Source of the DNA: Tritrichomonas foetus
Taxonomy: Eukaryota > Parabasalia > Tritrichomonadida > Tritrichomonadidae
Assembly: GCA_001839685.1 (NCBI GenBank)
Contig: MLAK01001216.1
Coordinates: forward strand, 1-26,891
Length of the DNA: 26,891 nucleotides
Direction of reading: 5' to 3'
Shown: piece by piece, positions 19,062-26,639 of the stretch
Position numbering within the stretch: the stretch's first letter is position 1
Layout: every line of letters begins with the position of its first letter
Made by a program: the position numbers and the translations under genes
Notes under the pieces: model-generated
Told to the model about the DNA's origin: nothing
The model's input: the letters and a program-made list of their open reading frames with translations, nothing else
The model's database searches: none

Positions 19062-22046
19062 TTAAAAGTAGATAATATTCAACAATGTTGCTCGAATTAT
19101 TCCTTGCTCTTCAAGAGTAAGATTAACATCAAATTTTCTATCAGCATTTTGTATGTAATATCTTTTTGGCTTTCCATCTTCATTGAAAAGCTCATCATTA
19201 TTTGCAATCCAAAAGAAAACATCTTCGCCTAAAGTATTTTTATCAAATTTTCTCATTTTCCTTTCCCCACTTGGCAATTGAACTGCAATTCTGATTCCAT
19301 TTGTTGGTTCTGGTTGTAAGGCGCCGCATAAGGCAATAATTGTATCTCTTTCATATTCCATATTTAATTTATTTTTCTCCAAAATATCACTTTTATTAAT
19401 TCTTTCTTCAATTGGCTTCGCTTCGATTGGTCTTTCATCTTCTTCTTTTCCACGATGAAGAATTTCTCTTTGTTGCATAATTCGTTTTTTTGTTTCCATT
19501 TCTTCTTCTTCTTTGTTTTTCTTTCTCCGTTCCGAAGTAATAAAATTATTTTTATCATTAGCTTTGTATGACCAATCAATAATTGTTTTTTGGTAATTTA
19601 TCTTTTCATTATTCATAGTGGAATTATTATGTTGGATTTTCTTTTTATCATCTTCATTTTTCTCATTTTTAGAAGAGGAATTGTTTTCTTGAGGAATTTG
19701 ATAACTCCAATCAATTTTTACTTTGTTCATAGCTTTTTCTTTTTCTTCTTCTTTCTGTCGACGAATCTCTTCTTTTGAAGGTGGTATGTAATTCCAATCA
19801 ATTTCAATAGAAGGCTTTTTAGTTTCGATTGATTTTGGTGCAGATGTTTTCGTGTCTGAATTTTCAGGTGGTTTATAATTCCAATCAATAATATTTTTGG
19901 CTTCTTCTGTGACAACAAAAGGTGGAGGCATGACAAAAGGCGATTTGAAACGTGGATCATTCATTCGTTCTTCTATTGTTGGATGACCAAGTTTGGCTCT
20001 AAGTTCGGCACGACGTTTTTCTTGTTCTTCTTCTATAGTAGCTGGCTTTTCTAAAGGTTCAGATGCTAAAGCTTTATTTTCCAATGGTTTTTGAACTTGT
20101 TGAGATTTGGATTGAATGCTTGGTTGCTTTGGTGGAAGTTGTGGTTTATCTTGAATTGTTTGTTTAATAGTCGGTGGAATATTTGCCTTTTGTTTGGTTG
20201 ATGTATCATTAACTGCATCAGTTACTTGTTTTACATTTGAATTAATGTTTGATCTTGGATTTTGCACTGTTGAATAGGGTTCTATTGTAGTGGTGGTTTG
20301 TTTGACAGTTGATGTTGTTTTTAATGTTTTATTAGTAATTGTTGAAGTTGCTGGTGTTGATGATACAGCTTGTTCTGGTTTGGAAGCTGATTCAGATTTA
20401 ATATCTGATGATAAAGTGGATTTCGATTTTGTTGATGAATTTGATGGAGTAATATTTAATTGAGATGATTTAGGAGCTGAAACTTGTGAAGGTGGTTTGG
20501 TTGTTGGTTGATTAGATTCGACAGCTAGTTTTTTAGCTGTTATTGTTGTTGCTGGCTGTTTGAATAATGTTGAAGGCACAACAGTTGGTGATAATATTGA
20601 AGCAGCAGCAGAAGTTTTATCTGTACTTGACTTTACTGATTTAGTTGTGGTTATTTGTGGAACTGCTGTTTTCTTAGGAGCTGACTCACTTTGTGGGTTT
20701 GGAACAGTTTTTACAACGACTCCATTCATACGATAATTTTTCGTATTGGTATCACTTGTTTTTTTCATTTTATCTGCTTGATTACTTCCAGTTGAAGAAT
20801 ATTTTGGTGCTTCTTTTTCTTCTTTCAACATCTGATTTGAAAATGATAGAATTGGTTGTTTAGCACTACTTGTTTTTGTTTGTGGTGCAGGTTGAAAAGG
20901 ATTTGAAGAAGGTTGCAAGGCAGGTTTGACTTTACTTGTAATTGGTTTACTTGCGTTATGTTGTTGTTTAATATGACCTTGTTGTGTTTTTGGAAGAGGT
21001 GGAAGAGCAACATTTTTTGGTTCTTCATTAATGTAAATATTTCTTTTAGAACGAATGTTACTTGTTGGCCGTGGTTCAACAAAATTTACAGAATCAGAAC
21101 TTGAATCACTGAAATCGAAAATATTCTTTTCATTCTTTTGAGTTGGATCCCTTTTTCTATCATTTGATTTATGTTGGCCATATTTGCGAACAAACTCAGC
21201 ATCATCATCATCATCTCCAGAATCATCCTTCTTATCTTTATAATCATATCTTTTTGCATTATTATAATTAGGAGGCATATTTAAATTCTTTATTGGACGA
21301 ATGATAGTATTATTATTTCCAGACTGGAAAGGATTGGAAACTTGAGCATTACTTCGCTTTTCATCAGACTTTGAATCTTTTGTAGTGCTTCTATATTCAG
21401 TTCTCGATTCTATTTTTGGTGAGTTTTTTTGATCGTTTCTATGTTCATTTCTATGCTCATTTCTATGTTCAGCTCTCGATTCTATTTTTTGATCATTTCT
21501 GTGTTCATTTCTATGCTCATTTCTATGTTCAGTTCTCGATTCTATTTTTTGTGAATTTTTTTGATCGTTTCTATGTTCACTTTTATATTCATTTCTATGC
21601 TCATTTCTTTTATCACTTGGATTACCACTTACATGAGGTCTTTTGTGATCATTTCTATCATCATTTCTATTTCGATATAAATCGTCACTTTTTATTATAT
21701 TTTGGTATTTTTGAGCATCATATTGAGTGGGGTTTGTTTGTCTTGTGTGTTGGGAAGTCTTCTTCGGCATTTCATTTAATTTTGGTTTTTCCGGCACTTT
21801 TTGCGCCGGATTTTGTGGAATCTCATTTCGACTTGGTGGAATTCTCTGTGCCTCTCGAATCGATTCAATTAATATTTGCTGCATTTGCTCTTCTTCTGGA
21901 TCCGGCAAAGATGGATATTCAAATCCACATTCGAGTAAAAAATCTATTTTTTCAACAAATTCTTCATTTGACATTCTATCAACAACGGCTTGAGACATTC
22001 CCTGCTCTTGAAAAATTGGATACCATTGATCTCTTCTCAAAGACAT
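19062..22046 (-). CDS. UBX-domain protein with N-terminal UIM-like motif (994 aa)
   Basis: The last ~78 residues (917-994) match a UBX domain, the ubiquitin-like fold that docks on the p97/Cdc48 AAA ATPase: IRIAVQLPSGERKMRKFDKN, a helix at DVFFWIANND, and LTLEEQGIIRATLLNIIYF. The loop that usually carries Phe-Pro-Arg reads KPKRYYIQNADRKF, so the standard p97 contact is altered. Residues 51-65 (EEEQMQQILIESIRE) fit a ubiquitin-interacting motif, with Ile replacing the usual Ala before LIES. Residues 1-45 are helical. The long middle is disordered and Ser/Thr/Lys/Gln-rich, with EHRN repeats at about 142-228 and the pentapeptide IDW(N/S)Y at 720, 749, 778 and 823. A ubiquitin-to-p97 adaptor, analogous to UBXN7-type proteins though without a visible UAS domain, is the best reading. 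TCATT lies about 20 bases upstream of the ATG. Confidence 0.82.
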   Translation of the reverse strand: MSLRRDQWYPIFQEQGMSQAVVDRMSNEEFVEKIDFLLECGFEYPSLPDPEEEQMQQILIESIREAQRIPPSRNEIPQNPAQKVPEKPKLNEMPKKTSQHTRQTNPTQYDAQKYQNIIKSDDLYRNRNDDRNDHKRPHVSGNPSDKRNEHRNEYKSEHRNDQKNSQKIESRTEHRNEHRNEHRNDQKIESRAEHRNEHRNEHRNDQKNSPKIESRTEYRSTTKDSKSDEKRSNAQVSNPFQSGNNNTIIRPIKNLNMPPNYNNAKRYDYKDKKDDSGDDDDDAEFVRKYGQHKSNDRKRDPTQKNEKNIFDFSDSSSDSVNFVEPRPTSNIRSKRNIYINEEPKNVALPPLPKTQQGHIKQQHNASKPITSKVKPALQPSSNPFQPAPQTKTSSAKQPILSFSNQMLKEEKEAPKYSSTGSNQADKMKKTSDTNTKNYRMNGVVVKTVPNPQSESAPKKTAVPQITTTKSVKSSTDKTSAAASILSPTVVPSTLFKQPATTITAKKLAVESNQPTTKPPSQVSAPKSSQLNITPSNSSTKSKSTLSSDIKSESASKPEQAVSSTPATSTITNKTLKTTSTVKQTTTTIEPYSTVQNPRSNINSNVKQVTDAVNDTSTKQKANIPPTIKQTIQDKPQLPPKQPSIQSKSQQVQKPLENKALASEPLEKPATIEEEQEKRRAELRAKLGHPTIEERMNDPRFKSPFVMPPPFVVTEEAKNIIDWNYKPPENSDTKTSAPKSIETKKPSIEIDWNYIPPSKEEIRRQKEEEKEKAMNKVKIDWSYQIPQENNSSSKNEKNEDDKKKIQHNNSTMNNEKINYQKTIIDWSYKANDKNNFITSERRKKNKEEEEMETKKRIMQQREILHRGKEEDERPIEAKPIEERINKSDILEKNKLNMEYERDTIIALCGALQPEPTNGIRIAVQLPSGERKMRKFDKNTLGEDVFFWIANNDELFNEDGKPKRYYIQNADRKFDVNLTLEEQGIIRATLLNIIYF
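19566..19889 (-). repeat. Four copies of an IDW(N/S)Y peptide motif
   Basis: Within the UBX gene the codons for IDWNY (19889-19875, 19802-19788) and IDWSY (19715-19701, 19580-19566) recur. The first two intervals are exactly 29 codons and the last is 45. Flanking residues differ, so this is a repeated short linear motif rather than a recent DNA duplication. Confidence 0.85.
21396..21610 (-). repeat. EHRN-type coding repeats in the UBX gene
   Basis: About three units share the pattern EHRNEHRNEHRNDQK followed by IESRT or IESRA. The middle unit lacks a short NSPK/NSQK insertion found in the others, consistent with in-frame indels. A finer EHRN tetrapeptide (12 bp) repeats inside each unit. Confidence 0.85.
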
Positions 22047-22497
22047 CTCTGATTCGGTCGAATAATGAGAGAGATCAAAAGTTTTATTTTCTATTGAAAT
22101 TTTCTTTCAATTTTATTTATTTATTTTTGAATGCTATTGAATTTTTTTTTTTTTTTTTTGATTGACTAAGTCAGAGAATCTTTGTCACTCTAGAAAAGAA
22201 TACGATAAGTATTTTGGAATAAGATCATATTTGCTCTTTTCTTCAGAAAACGATCAAATTGCAAAATTTGCAAATCTTATTCTTCCCGTTTATTTTTTTA
22301 CTTAGAATATACATATTACAGTGGAAGAATAGTATATGAGAAAGTAATGGCATCTATTTCAAAAATAATCATCTTTCATTGAAAGATTAATGTTCTTTAT
22401 ATGAAACGAGTTTCACATTATTTTGACCTGATCATTTATCGTTTTTTAGTAAAATGATTGTAATACCATTATAAATGACATTCAATCCCAGTCTTAT
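22047..22497. other. Divergent promoter region
   Basis: This lies between the divergent UBX gene and the interrupted ankyrin gene, so both promoters should be here. TCATT on the minus strand at 22064-22068 may be the UBX initiator. A pure 18-T run occupies 22142-22159. Nothing else is recognised. Confidence 0.5.
22142..22159. repeat. 18-base poly(T) run
   Basis: Uninterrupted T18, read as A18 about 95 bases upstream of the UBX start codon. It is either a simple homopolymer or a nucleosome-excluding promoter element; the sequence cannot decide. Confidence 0.9.
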
Positions 22498-22502
22498 TCA
22501 TT
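22498..22502 (+). promoter_or_regulatory. Initiator-like element TCATT
   Basis: TCATT matches the trichomonad Inr consensus, with its A seven bases before the ATG at 22507. It suggests the interrupted ankyrin gene had a normal core promoter. Confidence 0.5.
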
Positions 22503-23133
22503 GAAAATGGTAAAATTTTTTTTCCTCATGAAGAATAGATGTGGCACTTTTTCAAAAAGTGTCATAAATATGAACAAGCAGAGCTTTCTTTATCACTGGA
22601 AACAAAAACTTGAATCCTTCATTGAAATTCAAGAGTTAATTGCTACATTTAATCAATTAGAAAACCCTGAGACTTCTTTGATATCAATAATCCCTGAAGA
22701 ACTCTTCTTTGGAAGGGAATCTATTCTTAATTTACTTCAAATCATTATTTCACATGCAAATTGTCAAAACATTAATCCTTTTTTTCAATTCTTTTCGGAT
22801 ATAAAAGAACACTTAGTTCATCATTTTTCATCAGAAGAATTATTCTCAATTGTAGAATTTAACTATATCAGGCTTTATTTATATGAAATTGGATTAATCA
22901 CATTTGAATCAATTATTTCCGAAGCTAAAACTTCTTTCAAAATTTTTCGCTATTTTTTAATTGATATTAAAGAGAATGATGAGACAGAATTTAATCATTT
23001 AATTAGAATAAGATTTACTACTGCCTTGAATGGTGTTGATATTGAGACTTTCCGAGAAAACAGAAAAAAAATGATAAACGAAAACCAAATTGCAAAACTA
23101 ATTCGATTTAATAATGTGAATGAATTTCAGAAT

Positions 23134-23135
23134 TA
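23134..23135. repeat. TA target-site duplication, left copy
   Basis: TA immediately before the left end of the element, matching TA at 24426-24427. This placement, rather than 23136-23137, is fixed by the host reading frame: only it restores an open frame across the empty site. Confidence 0.85.
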
Positions 23136-23163
23136 TAGGGTGTCCGGAGGCGTGATGTCACTA
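23136..23163 (+). repeat. Left terminal inverted repeat (28 bp)
   Basis: Reads TAGGGTGTCCGG, then AGGC, then GTGATGTCACTA. It is 24/28 identical to the inverted right end; all four differences fall in positions 13-16. Confidence 0.95.
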
Positions 23164-23308
23164 CCCACATTAGAAGTGAAATCAATACATTATATTTATA
23201 AATAATAAACTATGCAATGTTAACATAAAAATTTTGAAAACAATTTTTTTTTCTCTTGACTGAAAATAGAGATAAAGAATCTTTTTCATAAAAAAAAAGA
23301 ATAATTTA

Positions 23309-23331
23309 TAAACGTACACGATGCACGTTTA
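23309..23331. promoter_or_regulatory. Near-perfect palindrome before the transposase start
   Basis: TAAACGTACA and TGCACGTTTA form 10-base arms with one mismatch around a 3-base centre (CGA), ending seven bases before the ATG at 23339. It could be a protein-binding site or an RNA hairpin limiting transposase expression; function is unknown. Confidence 0.5.
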
Positions 23332-23338
23332 TTAAAAA

Positions 23339-24349
23339 ATGATTGATCAACATTCAATCATAACTTTTCTGCAGCTTGAAGGAAAAAGGGGCAAAGAAAT
23401 ATATGAAGAAATGAAGAGTGTCTTGAAAGAAAAATGTTTGTCTCAAAGACAAATCTACCGAGTCATGGCAGAACTGAACAGAAGTCAAAACACACAGCCT
23501 GTGAAAAAAGAGAAAAAGTGCCAAAGTTATGATATTCTTGACTGGAAAATTTTAGATGTTTTAACCGAATTTCCACATTCATCGTGTCGATATATTGCTA
23601 ATGTTTTAGGTGAACCAAAATCGACAATTTATGATCGTTTAACATCAAAATTAATGTATAAACATGTGCATCTTCGATGGGTGCCACATATTCTAACAGA
23701 AAATCAAAAGGCCAATAGAGTTTTATTGGCAAAAAAACTTCTTAAAATTTTGAATGCAGAACAAAAAACTAATTTCACCTTTTTAATAACAGGAGATGAG
23801 TCTTGGTTTTATTCCAAGACTGATTTCAATACACAATGGATTCCTGAAAACTCAGTAATCCCAACTATTCAAAATCCAGGGTTTCAGATCACTAAATTTA
23901 TGGTGACTGTATTTTGGAACCCTCATGGGATAATTCATATTGATGTTTTGCCGCCAAATGAAAAGTTTAATGCTGCATATTATATTACAGCCATTATGTC
24001 AAAAATTGTTGAGTTTAAAAACTCGAATAATTATAAAAAATTATTTGTTCATTATGACAATGCAAAGCCTCATGTGGCAAAAATTGTCAAAAAATATATA
24101 AATGAAAACTCACTAGAATCAGTTCCACATCCGGCATATTCACCTGATTTGGCGCCTAGCGACTTTTTTTTATTTGGAACTATTAAAGAAAAAGTTAAAG
24201 GAATTGTTTTTGAATCACCAAGCCATTTGATTCAAACAATAGTCCAAATTTTCAATGAAATTCCATCGGAAACTTTGTTTTCAGTTTTTGCAGAATGGCA
24301 AAATAGACTGAAAAAAGTTATTGATGCCAATGGAGACTACATATTTTGA
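23339..24349 (+). CDS. Mariner transposase, DD34D (336 aa)
   Basis: The enzyme cuts at the element's inverted repeats and inserts it at TA sites. The N-terminal ~110 residues hold two helix-turn-helix DNA-binding regions (around LSQRQIYRVMAEL, residues 34-46, and SCRYIANVLGEPKSTIYDRL, residues 82-101). The mariner linker signature WVPH is at 114-117. The RNase H-like catalytic core is complete: Asp153 in TGDESW, Asp240 in VHYDNAKPH and Asp275 in YSPDLAPSDFFLFG. Exactly 34 residues separate the last two, the defining DD34D spacing. Its length is close to the ~345 residues usual for mariner transposases. There are no frameshifts or internal stops. Expression must rely on a promoter within the 175-bp leader or on read-through from the host gene, whose strand it shares. 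It is more complete than most mariner copies, which are usually decayed. Confidence 0.96.
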   Translation: MIDQHSIITFLQLEGKRGKEIYEEMKSVLKEKCLSQRQIYRVMAELNRSQNTQPVKKEKKCQSYDILDWKILDVLTEFPHSSCRYIANVLGEPKSTIYDRLTSKLMYKHVHLRWVPHILTENQKANRVLLAKKLLKILNAEQKTNFTFLITGDESWFYSKTDFNTQWIPENSVIPTIQNPGFQITKFMVTVFWNPHGIIHIDVLPPNEKFNAAYYITAIMSKIVEFKNSNNYKKLFVHYDNAKPHVAKIVKKYINENSLESVPHPAYSPDLAPSDFFLFGTIKEKVKGIVFESPSHLIQTIVQIFNEIPSETLFSVFAEWQNRLKKVIDANGDYIF

Positions 24350-24397
24350 AATACTTATCAATAAAAAATGACTTATTAGAAATGACTTTATTATACT

Positions 24398-24425
24398 TAG
24401 TGACATCACATTACCGGACACCCTA
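24398..24425 (-). repeat. Right terminal inverted repeat (28 bp)
   Basis: Read inward from the outer end: TAGGGTGTCCGG, then TAAT, then GTGATGTCACTA. It pairs with the left end except at positions 13-16. Confidence 0.95.
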
Positions 24426-24427
24426 TA
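24426..24427. repeat. TA target-site duplication, right copy
   Basis: TA directly after the right inverted repeat, matching 23134-23135. The host frame resumes at base 24428, which completes the Tyr codon begun at 23134. Confidence 0.85.
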
Positions 24428-25448
24428 TTTATCATCAAATAATATTCCAATCGATTCCAATATACCATATTCTATTTTTGAAATATGTAGCAATGTGAAT
24501 AATGAGCAAGATATGCCATCTTTACTTGAATATTCTGCATATTGGGGGGCTATTGATATTTTCAAGTTTTTAATGATGAATGGAGCAAAACTAGGAAATA
24601 AAACAGTGAATTATGCAATTTTAGGAGGAAATTTAGAAATATTACATCTTCTAGAAGATGCAAATTGCTCATTTGACGCTTCATTATGTGCTGCAATTCA
24701 AGATCAACGAGATGATATTTTGGACTATATCATTGATAACAAAAATATCAGCTTTGATTCGGATTCTGTTTGTTCAGCGATTGTAAATCTAAATTATAGG
24801 GTTATTAGCAGAGTTTTAGACTTTTTATATGATCATCCAAATGATTTTGATAATGATGGAATAACTCCATTAATATATGCTTCTATAAATAATAATATCA
24901 TGCTTGTACAACTACTTTTGTCAATTCCTTCAATTGATCCGAATCTTCCTGATTCTTCAAATAATAATTTTCCATTACTTGCTGCTGCTCGATGTAATTC
25001 AGTTGATGCATTACAACTATTACTTAAAGAGCCAAAAATCAAAATTAACCAGATAAACTATTTGAATCATTCAGCCATAATGGGTGGATCTATTTTTGGA
25101 CATCTTAAAATCGTTGAAATTCTTGGTCAACAAAAATCTATTGATTTTAACATCTTTGATCATTACCAACGAAATGCATTTCATTTGGCTACTGTTGCCG
25201 ATAGACTTGACATTGTGAAATATTTTATGAATAGCAACAAAATCCAAATTAACGTTCAAGATTCATTTCAAAATAGTCACTTTATTATCGCCGTTGAAAT
25301 AGAAAACTGGAAAATTGTTGAATACTTCTTAAGTGTTTGTAAAACATGTGCTAATATTGATTCTATATGCAGTGAAATCCCATCAATGGAAATCAAAAGG
25401 AAATTTCAAGTTTTACTCCTTAAATATAGAAACAAATTATGTCAATAA
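24428..25448 (+). pseudogene. 3' part of ankyrin/DUF3447 gene, cut off by mariner
   Basis: This segment continues the gene begun at 22507; together they would encode 549 residues. It starts with YLSSNNIPIDSNIPYSIFEI, which parallels YLSSSNIDINHKL in the ankyrin protein at 3637, and that parallel is how the junction was recognised. About six to seven ankyrin-type repeats follow: PSLLEYSAYWGAIDIFKFLM, YAILGGNLEILHLLEDAN, TPLIYASINNNIMLVQLLL, FPLLAAARCNSVDALQLLL, GGSIFGHLKIVEIL and AFHLATVADRLDIVKYFM. No stops or frameshifts have accumulated. On its own the first in-frame ATG is 24513, inside the first repeat, so translation would need a cryptic promoter or start. It is probably silent while the transposon remains. 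Confidence 0.92.
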
Positions 25449-26048
25449 TCACTTCTAAGACTATCCAATATTAAATAGTAATATGTTTTCTAAAAATCAT
25501 CATTATATTCTCTTTTTTGATATGTTTTCCAAGAATTATAATGATCAAATTATTATCACATACTCTTTATCGCATTGTATTATAAATACTACTGATTTAA
25601 TCATAATCTTTTTCCCTTAAGTTATTTCTTTATTTCGAAATACATTCGAACCAAGATCAATAATGAATAAATACCCTTTTTCGAAAAGAAAATGAATATA
25701 AACATGAAATTTATCTCGTCAATAAAACCAAAAAAAGTGCAAATCTGATTTCTTTACTAAAAAATTGTTAGTGTAATATTTCACTTGTTGATGAGGAGAT
25801 ATCTCATTAATCTTTTGATTCATGGGGTAGTTTTAACAATCGTTTTTCATATCATTATTTTAAGAGAAATCACTTTTTGGTTAGGTTCTCTCGTATGGGC
25901 AAAAGGATTACTCGACTAAACATTTCATATCACATGCGATTTTTTTGAGAATGCCTTACTTTTTTATCAAAACAAACAAACGAAAAAACATTAAAAAATA
26001 ATAAAAATAAAAATAATAAAGATAAAAAATGAGTGCTAAATAAGGCTT
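25449..26048. other. Intergenic between convergent genes
   Basis: AT-rich, with A-rich tracts at 25975-26030 and no recognisable gene or RNA. It holds both 3' ends. Confidence 0.55.
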
Positions 26049-26639
26049 TTAAAGAAGATCCTGGATTACAGATACCCATGTTGAAACTGGTGTGTCTTGA
26101 TCAATGTCAGTCATAACTCCATTGATGAAAACAGTTGGTGTTCCGTCAACTCCGTGAGCGCCGGCAAATCCGAGACCTGTTGATGCCAAATTAGCGAGGT
26201 GTGTGTCATTCCATTTGGCCAAAAGATCTTCGTATTTGATAGAATATTTGTTACAGATGTAGTTGAGGATTTTTGCGGCCATTGAAGATTCTGGAACTTC
26301 TGAAAGAGCGGAGTTAGAGAATTGGTTCTGTTCGCCTTTGAAAAGGGCATCCATGAAATTTCTTCCGAGTTCATTATCGTATCCGTAGAGTGCGTAGCAG
26401 CCACGGACAACATAAAATGACCATGTGTGATATGGCAAATTCATTGGGATTAAGGTTACGTTGACTTGTAATGGGAATTTGTCCATCACAGTTTGGACAG
26501 TTGGCCAAATTGCGAGACAATCTGGGCAAAGTGGATCGACATATACTTCGACGTTGATAACAGCATCTTTACGTCCCCATTTGATACCTGGATAGCGATA
26601 TGGAAGGGCGCCACAAAGGCAGGAAAGTAAAACAAACAT
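26049..26639 (-). CDS. Secreted DsbA-like thioredoxin-fold protein (196 aa)
   Basis: The ATG at 26639 gives a short hydrophobic signal peptide (MFVLLSCLCGALP); the in-frame ATG 19 codons upstream would bury it and is not chosen. The mature protein opens with a thioredoxin beta strand leading to the redox motif Cys38-Pro-Asp-Cys41 (VDPLCPDCLAIWP). A mainly helical insertion follows (FYVVRGCYALYG; AAKILNYICNKYSIKYEDLL), then the conserved cis-proline loop VDGTPTVFINGV with Pro168. This order (CxxC, helical insert, TP loop) is the DsbA/FrnE-like arrangement rather than plain thioredoxin. Such proteins form or rearrange disulfides in exported proteins, or detoxify; the partner is unknown. NVT and NDT offer two possible N-glycosylation sites, fitting an ER or secretory location, and no KDEL-type retention signal is present. 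The stop lies in TAAAA. Confidence 0.85.
   Translation of the reverse strand: MFVLLSCLCGALPYRYPGIKWGRKDAVINVEVYVDPLCPDCLAIWPTVQTVMDKFPLQVNVTLIPMNLPYHTWSFYVVRGCYALYGYDNELGRNFMDALFKGEQNQFSNSALSEVPESSMAAKILNYICNKYSIKYEDLLAKWNDTHLANLASTGLGFAGAHGVDGTPTVFINGVMTDIDQDTPVSTWVSVIQDLL

Larger units (their letters stand above)
22507..23205 (+). pseudogene. 5' part of ankyrin/DUF3447 gene, truncated by mariner
   Basis: Host coding sequence runs from 22507 to 23135. The frame then enters the transposon's left inverted repeat and stops at 23203-23205, so any product ends with about 23 foreign residues. The host part is all-helical (WKQKLESFIEIQELIATF; FFQFFSDIKEHLVHHFSSEE; FNNVNEFQNY) and resembles the helical N-terminal region that precedes ankyrin repeats in trichomonad DUF3447 proteins. 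It contains no complete ankyrin repeat itself. The ATG at 22507 is chosen because of the initiator-like site at 22498; in-frame ATGs at 22528 and 22570 are alternatives. The 3' part lies at 24428-25448 and would join in frame if the element and one TA were absent. The truncated product probably lacks function. Confidence 0.9.
23136..24425 (+). mobile_element. Complete mariner transposon (1290 bp), Tvmar-like
   Basis: The element is bounded by 28-bp terminal inverted repeats (23136-23163 and 24398-24425), both starting TAGGGTGTCCGG at the outer end, and flanked by TA duplications. It carries one intact transposase gene (23339-24349) with about 175 bp of leader after the left repeat and only 48 bp between stop codon and right repeat. 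Size and layout match the ~1.3-kb mariner family described from T. vaginalis (Tvmar1); identity with it needs alignment. It moves by cut-and-paste DNA transposition into TA dinucleotides. The intact ORF, matching ends and clean host join suggest a young, possibly active copy. Confidence 0.95.

Noticed and set aside
21416..22165. 249-codon plus-strand ORF rich in His/Phe/Tyr
   Set aside because: It is an antisense shadow of the EHRN repeats and the N-terminus of the UBX gene, and it ends in the poly(T) run.
23136..23137. Alternative assignment of the left TA duplication at 23136-23137 (right at 24424-24425)
   Set aside because: With that boundary the empty-site join would be frameshifted and hit a stop within eight codons. 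Shifting by two bases restores the frame and the YLSS motif seen in the paralogue at 3637.
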